This document shows positions 32,476 through 41,151 of a stretch of DNA of 43,496 bases, piece after piece; the stretch's first letter is position 1; each line of letters opens with the position of its first letter. The notes under the pieces are model-generated. The model made no database searches and had not been told where the DNA came from. It worked only from the letters and a program-made list of their open reading frames with translations. A program made the translations under genes and the position numbers. The stretch comes from Verrucomicrobiota bacterium (GTDB lineage Bacteria; Verrucomicrobiota; Verrucomicrobiia; Chthoniobacterales; JAFAMB01). The DNA lies in contig JAFAZK010000209.1 of the NCBI GenBank assembly GCA_019239825.1, forward strand, positions 1 through 43,496, written 5' to 3'.

Positions 32476-32991
32476 ATGGGAAGATTGTTTTTCTGTCTTT
32501 TGTTTGCGGCCGGCGCTTCTTGGACACAAGCGCAAACGCACCCTGTAATAGTGGTTGCCCCCCACATCCAAGCACCGACCGTGTTCAATGTTCCGCGGGT
32601 GCATCTATCGCAGGCTCAATCGTTTGCGAATTCGCAACAGTTTAACTCGCTTTACAATCCGCTTGGCAATAACCCACTGGTGAATGACCGGCTGGCGCAA
32701 CCCCATCCGGGGCCCCGGTCTCAGGTTCAGATCGTCCCGCAAAAGACGGTGCCTTTAGGCACAACAGTCGAAACCATGGATCGAACTGCTGTCAACGGTT
32801 ACACCGTTACCCAAGTACGCCAAGTCCAACAGGCGTTGCACCGGTTGGGATACTATAACGGCAGCGTCGACGGTGATTTTGGGCCGAACACTCAAAACGC
32901 GCTCCAGCGCTATCAAATCAGCGCTGGCGAACCTGTGACCGGAACACTGACGCGCGGCACACTAGGGCGTCTCGGTGTATCCGGCAAGTGA
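32476..32991 (+). CDS. Secreted protein with peptidoglycan-binding domain
   Basis: The ATG at 32476 is preceded by AGGAGG at 32464-32469 with 6-bp spacing, the best ribosome binding site in the window, and gives 171 residues starting with a signal peptide (GRLFFCLLFAAGASWTQAQ). The middle is a Gln/Asn/Pro-rich linker (LSQAQSFANSQQFNSLYNPL). The C-terminus is a PG_binding_1 domain: VRQVQQALHRLGYYNGSVDG..FGPNTQNALQRYQ. It likely anchors to the cell wall; no catalytic domain is attached. An ATG at 32449 in the same frame lacks a ribosome binding site. The stop abuts the family A palindrome. Confidence 0.85.
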   Translation: MGRLFFCLLFAAGASWTQAQTHPVIVVAPHIQAPTVFNVPRVHLSQAQSFANSQQFNSLYNPLGNNPLVNDRLAQPHPGPRSQVQIVPQKTVPLGTTVETMDRTAVNGYTVTQVRQVQQALHRLGYYNGSVDGDFGPNTQNALQRYQISAGEPVTGTLTRGTLGRLGVSGK

Positions 32992-33398
32992 GAGGTGAGA
33001 AATGATTGGTGATTGCTAACGTCACCGAGCGAGATCGAAGGATAAAGACCTGGAGGGGAGCCGCTACAAACCGTTGCTAAACCCAGCGCATAATCGCGCG
33101 AGAAATTGTGGCATGTACCTGAAGATTTCGTAGCGGGCGGCTCCCGGAAACGTCTCGTCGCGTTCCATGTCCGATTCGCTTCTCTTAGGGCTTTGAGTCA
33201 ACGGGTGGTGGCACGCGCTGGGTAATTCGCGGGAGCCGCTTGCTGTCTAACGGTTTGGTCGTTCAATGGGGTAAGGAGAAACTCGCGTTGGGTTTAGCAA
33301 CGGTTTGGAGCGGCTCCCCTCCAGGCGTTTCGGCTCCGATCTCGCTTGGCGACGCCACTAATCACCAATCACTAATCATTTCTCGCTCCCACGTCTCG
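32992..33398. repeat. Long nested palindrome, family A copy 2, between convergent genes
   Basis: Fills the gap between the plus-strand peptidoglycan-binding gene and minus-strand ribF. Outer arms: GAGAAATGATTGGTGATTG (about 32997-33015) with a mirror at 33362-33385. Core arms: CCTGGAGGGGAGCCGCT followed by CAAACCGTTGCTAAACCCA (33049-33086) match the reverse complement of 33288-33325 almost exactly. Inner GGCGGCTCCCG / CGCGGGAGCCGC as in copy 1. The right arm runs into ribF and supplies its last four codons and stop (GSEK-stop). Confidence 0.88.
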
Positions 33399-34323
33399 CG
33401 CCGTAGATCCCCCGTGCTACGCCCGCATCGCGCCCAATCTGTTCCTTAAGCTGAGTGAGGCTCTCGAATTTCTTTTCGGGGCGCAGGAACTCTAGAAAGC
33501 TAACCTCTACCTCGTCCCCGTAGATATCCTGGCCGAAATCAAAAAGGTGGATCTCAAGGATGCGTTCGCCCTTCGTCTGTTCGAGAGTGGGCCGGACGCC
33601 GATGTTAACGACGCCGCCGTACTCTCGCCCTTTGTGCCAGGCTTTGACCGCGTATACGCCGTTCGGGGGAAATTGCTCATTGTGGGCACGAAGGTTTGCC
33701 GTCGGGAAACCAAGTTGTCTCCCAAGAAGGTTGCCTTTAGTAACCGTTCCGAGAATCGTAAACGGTCTTCCCAAGAATTTCGCGGCTTGCGTCAGTTCAC
33801 CTCTTTCGACGGCCTCCCGAACTCTGGTGCTGCTCACCACGTTGCCTTCGATAATGATGGGTTTTACCGTGTCCAAAGTGAAGCCTTCGCTGGTGGCAAG
33901 CTCACGCAATAGATCCACGGAGCCAGACCGATTAGCGCCGAAGCTCCACCCTTCACCCACACAAACCGTCTGCAGCCGTTTTGCAAAGTGAAGCAACTGC
34001 AGAACAAAATCGCGTGGTGGTGTCCGCGAAAACGCCAGAGAGAATTCTTGCACTAAGAGGGCTCCGACGCCGAGTTGCTCGATTAGCAGGGTCTTATGCT
34101 GAGTTGAGGTGAGAAGTCGTGGCGCTTTCTCCGGGCGAAGCACACGAACTGGGTGCGGGTGAAAAGTTAGCACAACGGCTGTGCCACCGGCGTCAGCGGC
34201 CGCGGTGATCGCGCGCTTGATCACTGCCTGATGGCCGAGATGAATGCCATCGAAAACTCCAATAGCTAAGTGAATCGGTCCAGCGACGGACGAAAGCTGT
34301 TCTACCGATTGCAACAACTTCAT
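33376..34323 (-). CDS. ribF: Bifunctional riboflavin kinase/FMN adenylyltransferase
   Basis: A 315-residue RibF making FMN and FAD. The N-terminal adenylyltransferase has HLAIGVFDGIHLGHQAVI (the GxFDGxHxGH nucleotide loop) and VVLTFHPHPVRVL, with ISSTRVREAVERG-like VVSSTRVREAVERG; the C-terminal flavokinase has GRQLGFPTANL, GVYAVKAWHKGREYGGVVNIGVRPT and HLFDFGQDIYGDEVEVSFLEFLRPEKKF. Starts 3 bp after truB, last gene of the nusA-infB operon. The final codons (GSEK) and stop lie inside the family A repeat arm. Confidence 0.95.
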   Translation of the reverse strand: MKLLQSVEQLSSVAGPIHLAIGVFDGIHLGHQAVIKRAITAAADAGGTAVVLTFHPHPVRVLRPEKAPRLLTSTQHKTLLIEQLGVGALLVQEFSLAFSRTPPRDFVLQLLHFAKRLQTVCVGEGWSFGANRSGSVDLLRELATSEGFTLDTVKPIIIEGNVVSSTRVREAVERGELTQAAKFLGRPFTILGTVTKGNLLGRQLGFPTANLRAHNEQFPPNGVYAVKAWHKGREYGGVVNIGVRPTLEQTKGERILEIHLFDFGQDIYGDEVEVSFLEFLRPEKKFESLTQLKEQIGRDAGVARGIYGARRGSEK

Positions 34324-34326
34324 GGT

Positions 34327-35049
34327 TCAGGCCCCGCGCATGCGCGAAACATCGGGTAGAGAAATGATTCTTGTAGCTAAGGTTTCACGGCTAAGATCCC
34401 GAATGTCTTGGATCGTGGTTGCCTGATCAACCGAAAAGCGGCCAGACTTGGTGCGGCGCAAATCGGAAAGATGGCCGCCGCATCCCAGCTCGATCCCGAT
34501 GTCGTGTGCGTACGTTCTGACATAGAAGCCCTTGCTGCAGATGACTCGGAAGTCGACCTCCGGCAAGCGCACCGCCTTTATTTCATGGGCATACACGTGG
34601 ACAAAACGGGGCTCGCGTTCGACCACTTTGCCTTGGCGTGCCAGCTTATAAAGGGGTACGCCGTCTCGCTTGATCGCGGAAACCATTGGCGGCATTTGGT
34701 AGAAGTCGCCATGAAACTTCTTAAAGGCTAACTCAATTTTTCCCTGATCGATTCCCTCTACTGGACGGGTTTCAACCACGTTGCCGTCCCGGTCTTGTGA
34801 ATCGGTACTCACGCCCAGCGTTAAGGTCCCCACGTACTCTTTGTCCTCGCTCATCAGGAGATCCTGAATCTTAGTGCCACGGCCGATCACGATTAGCAAA
34901 AGCCCCGTAGCAAAAGGATCGAGGGTACCGCAGTGGCCCACCTTTTGCACTCCCAAGCGGTGACGGACCGTTGCCACGACATCGTGGCTGGTCATTTGCG
35001 CTTCTTTGTCGACTAGCAGCAACCCATCAACGGTACTTAAGGACTTCAT
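34327..35049 (-). CDS. truB: tRNA pseudouridine-55 synthase
   Basis: A 240-residue TruB that makes pseudouridine 55 in the T-loop of tRNAs. Marks: GLLLVDKEAQMTSHDVVATVR, the catalytic Asp44 in VGHCGTLDPFATGLLLIVIGRGTK, YVGTLTLGVSTDSQDRDG, and KGFYVRTYAHDIG. It is on the short side; a C-terminal PUA domain is not evident. The start overlaps the end of the DHH phosphoesterase gene by 23 bp, so translation is probably coupled. Confidence 0.95.
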   Translation of the reverse strand: MKSLSTVDGLLLVDKEAQMTSHDVVATVRHRLGVQKVGHCGTLDPFATGLLLIVIGRGTKIQDLLMSEDKEYVGTLTLGVSTDSQDRDGNVVETRPVEGIDQGKIELAFKKFHGDFYQMPPMVSAIKRDGVPLYKLARQGKVVEREPRFVHVYAHEIKAVRLPEVDFRVICSKGFYVRTYAHDIGIELGCGGHLSDLRRTKSGRFSVDQATTIQDIRDLSRETLATRIISLPDVSRMRGA

Positions 35050-36004
35050 CGCTGACGTAACTGATAACCTTCGTACGCACCTCTTCCAGCGTACCCCTAA
35101 TTCGTGCTCCGGCGGCCAACGGGTGACCGCCGCCGCCCCAAGTCGAGCAAATCCGATTCGCGTCTATGCTAAGGTTCTTTGACCGTACGCTGATCCGAAC
35201 GCGTTGGTCTGGAAGTTCTTCGAAGAAGACAGCAACTACTACAGTATCGACGCTGCGAATAACGTCGATTAGCCCGTCGATATCTGCCGGGTCAATTCCC
35301 AATCTCGCTTTGGTTGCCTCAGTCAGGCTAAAGGTGGCAATGCGATCATTCGCGTGGAAGGTTGCGTCGTTCAGTAGCTGGCCCAAAAGCAGGATCCGTC
35401 GTTTCGGATAGCTTTCGTAGATGCGATTTGAGACGGTGGCGAGGTCGACACCGGCTTCAACCAATTTGCCGGCAATTTCAAAAGTCTGTGCAGTCGTGTT
35501 CTGGTAGCGAAATGATCCCGTGTCCGTTGAGATCGCCACAAAAAGCGCGTCAGCGATTTCAGAAAAGAAGGGGAGTTTTTGGTCCTGCAACAGTTCGTAA
35601 ATAATCTGTCCGGTGGCAGGAGCCTTAACATCGATGTAATTAAGGTCGCCGTAGCCTGGATTGCTCGCGTGATGGTCGATGTTCACGAGCGTTTTGCAGG
35701 CTCGAACCGCTTTGATACCGGTACCCAGCCGGTCTTTTGCTGCCGTATCCAGAGCTAAGACGATATCGAACTCCATCGGCGTGTCCGGTGGTTTTGTGAT
35801 CAGTTCGGAGCCGGTCAAGAAAGCGAAGCTTTCCGGAAGCCCGTCCTCGTTCCAGGCAGTCACGGTCTTACCTAGCTTTTGTAAGGCCAGGGCCATCGCT
35901 AGCTGTGAGCCGATGGCGTCTCCGTCTGGTCGCACATGGGTCAAGATAGCGACCGTCCCAGCCGACTGGAGAACCTTTCCGATTGGTGCAAATCCCTGGC
36001 TCAT
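35027..36004 (-). CDS. nrnA: DHH/DHHA1 phosphoesterase (NrnA-like oligoribonuclease/pAp phosphatase)
   Basis: A 325-residue enzyme. Metal-binding motifs: ILTHVRPDGDAIGSQLA (motif I), VLALDTAA (II), NIDHHASNPGYGDLNY (DHH, III) and STDTGSFRY (IV), then the DHHA1 domain ending GGGGHPLAAGARI. NrnA degrades short RNA ends and dephosphorylates 3'-phosphoadenosine 5'-phosphate. Its place between rbfA and truB is the common one in many phyla. Its ATG overlaps the rbfA stop as ATGA. Confidence 0.92.
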   Translation of the reverse strand: MSQGFAPIGKVLQSAGTVAILTHVRPDGDAIGSQLAMALALQKLGKTVTAWNEDGLPESFAFLTGSELITKPPDTPMEFDIVLALDTAAKDRLGTGIKAVRACKTLVNIDHHASNPGYGDLNYIDVKAPATGQIIYELLQDQKLPFFSEIADALFVAISTDTGSFRYQNTTAQTFEIAGKLVEAGVDLATVSNRIYESYPKRRILLLGQLLNDATFHANDRIATFSLTEATKARLGIDPADIDGLIDVIRSVDTVVVAVFFEELPDQRVRISVRSKNLSIDANRICSTWGGGGHPLAAGARIRGTLEEVRTKVISYVSDEVLKYR

Positions 36005-36354
36005 TCGTCCCGGGGAGGCTCGTCGAGGTCCTGAATGATCTCGAGTACGCGGTTACCGCGCTCAATCGAATTGTCTAACTTGAAATGTAGGTGAGGGGTA
36101 TATTTCAGCACCACTCGTTTTGACAGTTCCCGCTGAAGCGTGATTCGGTGTTCCTCTAGTTCGGCGATCACGTCTGACTTTTGATAGTTTGCCCCGATGA
36201 CGCTCACGTAGACATTGCAGTTCTTTAAGTCCGGGCTGACATCGACAGCAGGGATCGTCACTAAAACCTCAGACGCAAAATTGAGCTCTCTTGAAATCAA
36301 TTCACTTAGCTCCCGTTTTACTACTTCGTTGACCCGTTCGAGACGATGTTTCAT
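36001..36354 (-). CDS. rbfA: Ribosome-binding factor A
   Basis: An ATG at 36354 gives 117 residues (MKHRLERVNEVVKRELSELISREL), the normal RbfA length; a TTG six codons upstream is less likely. The KH-like fold is recognisable from VTIPAVDVSPDLKNCNVYVSVIGANY and LSKRVVLKYTPHLHFKLDNSIERGNRV. It helps mature the 3' end of 16S rRNA and the 30S subunit. It overlaps the next gene by 4 bp. 253 bp separate it from infB. Confidence 0.93.
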   Translation of the reverse strand: MKHRLERVNEVVKRELSELISRELNFASEVLVTIPAVDVSPDLKNCNVYVSVIGANYQKSDVIAELEEHRITLQRELSKRVVLKYTPHLHFKLDNSIERGNRVLEIIQDLDEPPRDE

Positions 36355-36607
36355 AAGCCTGTCTTGTGCCAAAAGTTCACTAGAAAGACAGAGAGAACAC
36401 TGAGCCAGAATAGTGAAAATGTCGATAAAGACAGATTAGCAGATCCAATGGCGCTCTAGTGTGTACGTCGCCCTACCTCCGGCCAGGTTGCCAGTAAGGC
36501 GACTTTTCGTCTAGTCGCGTGGCCTATACCGCCGAAAGTGGCCCAACGAGCGATGTGTCATCTGTAATCTGTCATTTGTCATTCGAACGAGCTTCGGGCG
36601 AGTCCGG
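36355..36607. other. infB-rbfA spacer with microrepeats
   Basis: An unusually long gap for this operon and without a gene. At 36556-36584 a degenerate 8-9 base word repeats (TGTCATCTG, TAATCTG, TCATTTG, TCATTCG). GTACGTCGCCCTACC near 36462-36476 resembles an arm of family B. The stretch may be an insertion of repeat material into the operon. Confidence 0.4.
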
Positions 36608-38923
36608 CTACAGCTGTTGGGCCACCTTCTCCAATGTGTAACACTCGATGATATCGCCGACCTCGTATTCATTGAAATCTCCGAGCTTGCATCCGCATTC
36701 GACTCCGGCCCGGACCTCTTTCACATCGTCTTGGAACCGCCGCAGAGTAGCCATCCCGCCGTCGTAGATCGGCTGCCGCCTACGCAAAACCCGCGCTCTT
36801 CCTGAGCGAATGATTCGCCCATCGGTGACATAGCAACCCGCAACCGTGCCCTTGGTCAGCTGGAACACCTGACGGATTTCCGCGTGGCCGGTAATGGACT
36901 CTCGAATTTCCGGATCGAGCATCCCGACCATCGCTTCTTTCACTTGGTCGATCAGTTCGTAAATGATGCTGAATAGCTTGATCTGAATGCCTTCGCGCTT
37001 GGCCGCAGCGGCTGCCTGGTTCTCGGTCTTAACATTGAATCCGACAATGACCGCATTGGATGCGCTCGCCAGTAGCACATCTGATTCGCTGATTGCACCT
37101 ACACCGGAGTGGATGATTTCTAGATCGATCTTCTTGCTCTCGATTTGCTCGAGAGCCGTGGCAATCGCTTCGCAAGATCCCTGCACGTCGCACTTCAGAA
37201 TCAGCTGCAGCTGTTTCTTGCCATCGCCTAAGTTATCGAAAAGCGATTCCAAAGTTGCTCTTTGCGGCATCGCTAGCTTCTGCGTCCGGAGTTCCAGCAG
37301 CCTTTCTTCACTGAGTGCTCGGGCTGAGCGTTCGGATTCCATTACCAGCAACTCGTCGCCGGCATTGGGTAATCCGGTGAAACCAAGGACCTTGACTGGC
37401 GTAGAAGGACCAGCCTCTTTCAGGTTTTGCCCGGCATCGCCGATCAAAGATTTCACTTTGCCCCAGTAGTTGCCGCAGATGAAGGCCTGACCCACGGTCA
37501 AAGTGCCTACCCGCACTACCACGGTCGCAGTCGGTCCGCGTCCTGGTTCTACCTGGGCTTCAATCACGTTACCACGAGCCGGTACTGAAGGGCTCGCCTT
37601 CAGCTCCATGATTTCGGCCTGCAGCAACATCATCTCCAACAAACGGTCGATGCCTGTGCCTTTCGTGGCCGACACTGGACAACAAATCGTGTTGCCACCC
37701 CAATCTTCAGGAGTAAGTCCACGTTCCTGTAGCTGGGTTTTTACCCGGTCCGGATTCGCAGACGCTAAGTCGATCTTGTTAATTGCGACGATGATCGGAA
37801 CTTTTGCGGCCTTTGCGTGGTTAATTGCCTCAATTGTCTGTGGCATAATGCCGTCGTCGGCCGCCACCACTAGCACAACAATATCCGTAACGTTTGCGCC
37901 CCGGGCCCGCATCGCGGTGAATGCTTCATGACCGGGAGTGTCCAGGAACGTGATCTTTTGATCGTTGTGCGTCACCGTGTAAGCGCCGATGTGCTGAGTG
38001 ATTCCACCAGCTTCACCTGCCGCCACCCGCGTCTTACGGATCGCATCCATTAAGGAGGTCTTTCCATGGTCAACATGACCCATGAAAGTGATAATCGGAG
38101 GACGTGACTGCAGCTCTTTCTCCGGCGGCGTCACCGCAACCGGCGGTTTTTCCACCACTGGCTCCGGCTTATGAACTCCACCGCCCTTCTCCCGTTTCTC
38201 GACTTCAAAAACGAACCCGTGTTTTTTGCAGATTGCGGCCGCTACGTCAGGTTCGATCGCGTGATTGATAGCTGCGAAGATATTCATCTCCATCAAATCA
38301 CTGATCAGCTGAAATGGCTTGATGCCGATGCGCTGAGCGAGCTCGCGGACGATAATCGGCGGTTTGATATGAACCGTTTTATCGTCGGATACCACCACCG
38401 GGGCTTTTTCGGCTGGAGCGGCCGGCGCGGGTTCGGCCGGCTCTGTCTTGGCCGGTGGCGCCGGTTCGGGCTCGACCGGTCTCGAAATTGCCGGTGGCCT
38501 AATCTTTGAGATCGGCGGGAGTACCGACCGGGTTTCAGTGGCAGTGGCCGGTTCGTTCTTCTTGGGGCGTCTCTCTTCGATTAGCGAAACTGTCTCTGGC
38601 TTTTGCACCGGTTTCGCTGGCGCGGGTGATGCTTGGGCGCCTGGTGCTTGCGCGGTCGATCCGTGTCCTGACCTAACACCCTCTTTGGCTCCCTGAGCAG
38701 GCCTCTGGTCCTGTTCGTGAGCACGCGCCTTGCTGATCGGCGGTACCCCGGTCCGCTTGGCATGTGCGGGTCTATGCTCAGTGTTTCCCCGCGCAGCCGG
38801 TTTCTTCTTTGGAGTAATTAGATCGGTTGATTCCTTCGGTGCAGCACTCCTCTCACCGGGAGCGTCAGGCTTCCGTGGGGGTTTGGGGGTGGATTCTTTT
38901 CGAGTGCTTGCTCGTGTAACCAT
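36608..38923 (-). CDS. infB: Translation initiation factor IF-2
   Basis: A 771-residue IF-2. The first ~190 residues are Pro/Ala/Lys/Glu-rich and disordered, as usual. Then IF2_N (VHIKPPIIVRELAQRIGIKPFQLISDLMEMNIFA), the G domain with MGHVDHGKTSLMDAIR (G1), DTPGHEAF (G3) and NKIDLA (G4), and the C-terminal beta barrels ending LGDFNEYEVGDIIECYTLE. It places fMet-tRNA on the 30S subunit. 42 bp after nusA, as in most bacteria. Confidence 0.97.
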   Translation of the reverse strand: MVTRASTRKESTPKPPRKPDAPGERSAAPKESTDLITPKKKPAARGNTEHRPAHAKRTGVPPISKARAHEQDQRPAQGAKEGVRSGHGSTAQAPGAQASPAPAKPVQKPETVSLIEERRPKKNEPATATETRSVLPPISKIRPPAISRPVEPEPAPPAKTEPAEPAPAAPAEKAPVVVSDDKTVHIKPPIIVRELAQRIGIKPFQLISDLMEMNIFAAINHAIEPDVAAAICKKHGFVFEVEKREKGGGVHKPEPVVEKPPVAVTPPEKELQSRPPIITFMGHVDHGKTSLMDAIRKTRVAAGEAGGITQHIGAYTVTHNDQKITFLDTPGHEAFTAMRARGANVTDIVVLVVAADDGIMPQTIEAINHAKAAKVPIIVAINKIDLASANPDRVKTQLQERGLTPEDWGGNTICCPVSATKGTGIDRLLEMMLLQAEIMELKASPSVPARGNVIEAQVEPGRGPTATVVVRVGTLTVGQAFICGNYWGKVKSLIGDAGQNLKEAGPSTPVKVLGFTGLPNAGDELLVMESERSARALSEERLLELRTQKLAMPQRATLESLFDNLGDGKKQLQLILKCDVQGSCEAIATALEQIESKKIDLEIIHSGVGAISESDVLLASASNAVIVGFNVKTENQAAAAAKREGIQIKLFSIIYELIDQVKEAMVGMLDPEIRESITGHAEIRQVFQLTKGTVAGCYVTDGRIIRSGRARVLRRRQPIYDGGMATLRRFQDDVKEVRAGVECGCKLGDFNEYEVGDIIECYTLEKVAQQL

Positions 38924-38965
38924 GACTGATCTGTTTCTCTAAATCTCGCATTCGCTCCACCTCTC

Positions 38966-40228
38966 TCAGATGGACGCCAATTTACGTTCGTGTTCTTTCT
39001 TAGCCGATTCCTGAATTTTCTGCGCCTGCCCGATATCGATCTGCAACAGTTCTGCGATATCGTTTGGATCAGCCTCCAGAATCCCGTCGATGCTATTCAT
39101 CCCTGCCCGAGCCAGCGACCGAGCTGTTTCCTCGTCGATATTCAGCGTCTTAGCAAGAGTCGTGATGGCTTGAGCCAACTTTTGCTCGAACGCGTGCGTA
39201 ACGGACTCGTCCTTGGAAATGTTAATCTCCCAGCCGGTCAACCGGGAAGTCAACCGGGCATTCTGGCCGCGACGCCCGATCGCGAGCGAGAGCTGATCTT
39301 CGTCCACCGTTACCTGAACCGCTTTTCGTTCCTCATCGATGGTGATCGATTTGATCTTGGCCGGTTTTAGCGCCTCCATGACGAACTCCCGCGGATCGGC
39401 GCTCCAACGGATAATATCCACTTTTTCCTGGTTCAGTTCTCGAACAATGTTTTTGACTCGCGAACCCCGCATCCCGACACAAGCGCCTACCGGGTCTACC
39501 TTTTCGTCGGCCGACCAAACCGCAATCTTGGTGCGATAACCCGCTTCCCGAGATATTGCCTTGATCTCGACGGTCCGATCGGCAATCTCGCTTACCTCAA
39601 CCTCAAACAAGCGGCGCACAAAATTGGGATGGCTCCTTGAGATGATAATCTCCGGTCCGCGGTTCGTGTTCTCAACCGCTACCACATATGCCCGAATCCG
39701 GTCCCCTATATTATAGTCCTCAGTGGCGACTCGCTCGCGCATCGGCATCACCGCTTCAAATTTGCCGAGGTCCACGACCACATCCGATCGATCAAACCGC
39801 CGTACCGTGCCACTCACGATCTCACCGGCTCGGTCCTTGAACTCGTCAAAAATCATTTCCTTTTCGATCTGACGGATGCGCTGCAGGATGGCCTGACGAG
39901 CAGTTTGAGCAGCAATCCGGCCAAAACCTTCTGGCGTCACTTCCACCTCGATCACGTCACCTACTGCGGCATCCGGCTTGATCTTTCTGGCCCGCGCCAG
40001 AGGAATCTCGTCGTGTACACTCCGCACTACCTCCGCAACGATCAAATTGGCTAGAGCCGTGATCTCCCCGCTTTTCGGATCAATAGTCACTCGCAGGTCA
40101 CGGGCAGGCCCCACGCTTTTTTTTGCGGCGGTAAGCAAGGCACCCGATAAGGCCTCAAGCAGTATTTCCCGCTTAATGCCTTTCTCGCGCTCCATGTAAT
40201 CGAGCACCGCAAGTAGATCGCTGTTCAT
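38966..40228 (-). CDS. nusA: Transcription termination/antitermination protein NusA
   Basis: A 420-residue NusA: N-terminal RNA-polymerase-binding domain (MNSDLLAVLDYMEREKGIKREILLEAL), S1 domain (GEIVSGTVRRFDRSDVVVDLGKFEAVMP), two KH domains (GACVGMRGSRVKNIVRELNQEKVDIIRW and QLSLAIGRRGQNARLTSRLTGW) and a C-terminal helix-hairpin-helix region (ATTLAKTLNIDEETA-like AITTLAKTLNIDEETARSLARAG..LLQIDIGQAQKI). First gene of the operon; rimP, which normally precedes nusA, is not here. No Shine-Dalgarno sequence precedes the ATG. Confidence 0.97.
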   Translation of the reverse strand: MNSDLLAVLDYMEREKGIKREILLEALSGALLTAAKKSVGPARDLRVTIDPKSGEITALANLIVAEVVRSVHDEIPLARARKIKPDAAVGDVIEVEVTPEGFGRIAAQTARQAILQRIRQIEKEMIFDEFKDRAGEIVSGTVRRFDRSDVVVDLGKFEAVMPMRERVATEDYNIGDRIRAYVVAVENTNRGPEIIISRSHPNFVRRLFEVEVSEIADRTVEIKAISREAGYRTKIAVWSADEKVDPVGACVGMRGSRVKNIVRELNQEKVDIIRWSADPREFVMEALKPAKIKSITIDEERKAVQVTVDEDQLSLAIGRRGQNARLTSRLTGWEINISKDESVTHAFEQKLAQAITTLAKTLNIDEETARSLARAGMNSIDGILEADPNDIAELLQIDIGQAQKIQESAKKEHERKLASI

Positions 40229-40300
40229 ATAAACAATAAGGGACCGAGCGGCCCTAGCCTGGCTTTGCAGCCTGCTCCAGCCATTTCGGTCGAGTCTTTT

Positions 40301-40328
40301 AATCTAAGACGAAAAAGTTGACCGTCAA
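40301..40328 (-). promoter_or_regulatory. Candidate nusA promoter with overlapping palindrome
   Basis: On the minus strand TTGACG (40323-40328) and TAGATT (40301-40306) are 16 bp apart and 72 bp before the nusA ATG, fitting a sigma-70 promoter. The -35 box lies within the perfect palindrome GTTGACCGTCAAC (40317-40329), a possible operator. The remaining spacer to vapC shows nothing else. Confidence 0.5.
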
Positions 40329-40435
40329 CTGGGTAAGGGAATACGCCTTAGACCGGAATCCGTACCCGCAGCTACATGCCCGGTCTTACAAGCAGAAGTC
40401 AAATTCACAGCACGACGGCAAAGGCCGCATCGGTC

Positions 40436-40864
40436 TTACGATGCTACGATAAATCGGTATTGTCGCCCGTGTTTTCGCCCGAATCGGGCTATGCGCGCAT
40501 CATACGTGACGAACGGACAGGCCAGCTCAATCGCCGTGGCAATGAGTAAGCGGTCTGCCGGATCGCGATGCTCAAGTTGGTGAAGCTGATAGCTACGGGA
40601 CGCTGCACCGTGGCTCAATCGAACAGCCTCGATCCCGGGTCGTTCAAGAAATCGCTGGGTCCAAGCATCAACAGGAATATCGAGGTCGATGAAGCCGCGG
40701 TCTACGAGCAGCGCAATTTCCCAGGCAGTGACGGAGCTGGTGTAGATCGTTCCTCCTGCCCGCCAACATCTGTCGATTAGCGTCCGGGTGGAAGTACTTA
40801 GGCGCTCGTTTCCGCTATCCAACCAAAGAACGATGTGTGTGTCCAACAGGAGACTGTCGCTCAT
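40436..40864 (-). CDS. vapC: VapC-type PIN-domain toxin
   Basis: A 142-residue PIN-domain ribonuclease. Acidic active-site residues are in place: Asp8 (LLLDTHIVLWL), Glu49 (SVTAWEIALL), Asp101/Asp104 (HRDPADRLLIATA) and Asp122 (TYDARIARF). DTHIVLW and the WEIALL words are typical of VapC proteins that cut specific tRNAs or rRNA. Its ATG overlaps the antitoxin stop as ATGA, the classical order antitoxin then toxin. It is next to nusA, a site with no other accessory genes. Confidence 0.92.
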   Translation of the reverse strand: MSDSLLLDTHIVLWLDSGNERLSTSTRTLIDRCWRAGGTIYTSSVTAWEIALLVDRGFIDLDIPVDAWTQRFLERPGIEAVRLSHGAASRSYQLHQLEHRDPADRLLIATAIELACPFVTYDARIARFGRKHGRQYRFIVAS

Positions 40865-41115
40865 CTTTCGATCTCCTCGCCTGTCTCAGCATCCGGCAAT
40901 ACGTCAAGAGCGGGCTCAACTAGGTCAAGTCCTTCCTGAATTTTCACGGATCCCTGGTGGGCGCCGAAGAGCGATCCTCCGCGAGCGTTCTGTTCCAAGA
41001 GACGCTGAACTGCCATGGCGACGAGTTGAGTCTTGTTACCACCGGTTAACTTCTGGGCGGCATCTTCGATCAGAGCGACTACTTCTGGGCGATTGATCGT
41101 AACAACACTTGCCAT
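40861..41115 (-). CDS. vapB: VapB-type antitoxin (PSK/Rv0623-like)
   Basis: An ATG at 41115 gives 84 residues: MASVVTINRPEVVALIEDAA with a ribbon-helix-helix-like DNA-binding start (KTQLVAMAVQRLLE), and an acidic tail (LDLVEPALDVLPDAETGEEIER) that would wrap the toxin. A frame to 41151 exists but overlaps the promoter, so the shorter form is taken. It should repress its own operon at the palindrome 41120-41147. Confidence 0.87.
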   Translation of the reverse strand: MASVVTINRPEVVALIEDAAQKLTGGNKTQLVAMAVQRLLEQNARGGSLFGAHQGSVKIQEGLDLVEPALDVLPDAETGEEIER

Positions 41116-41119
41116 ATGT

Positions 41120-41151
41120 TTCATTATATCATTACTCATATAATGAATCAA
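41120..41151 (-). promoter_or_regulatory. vapBC promoter and operator
   Basis: On the minus strand TTGATT (41146-41151), 17-bp spacer, then perfect TATAAT (41123-41128), only 7 bp before the vapB ATG, which predicts a leaderless mRNA. A perfect inverted repeat TTCATTATA / TATAATGAA (41120-41128 and 41139-41147, 10-bp spacer) covers the -10 box and is the likely VapB operator. Confidence 0.75.
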
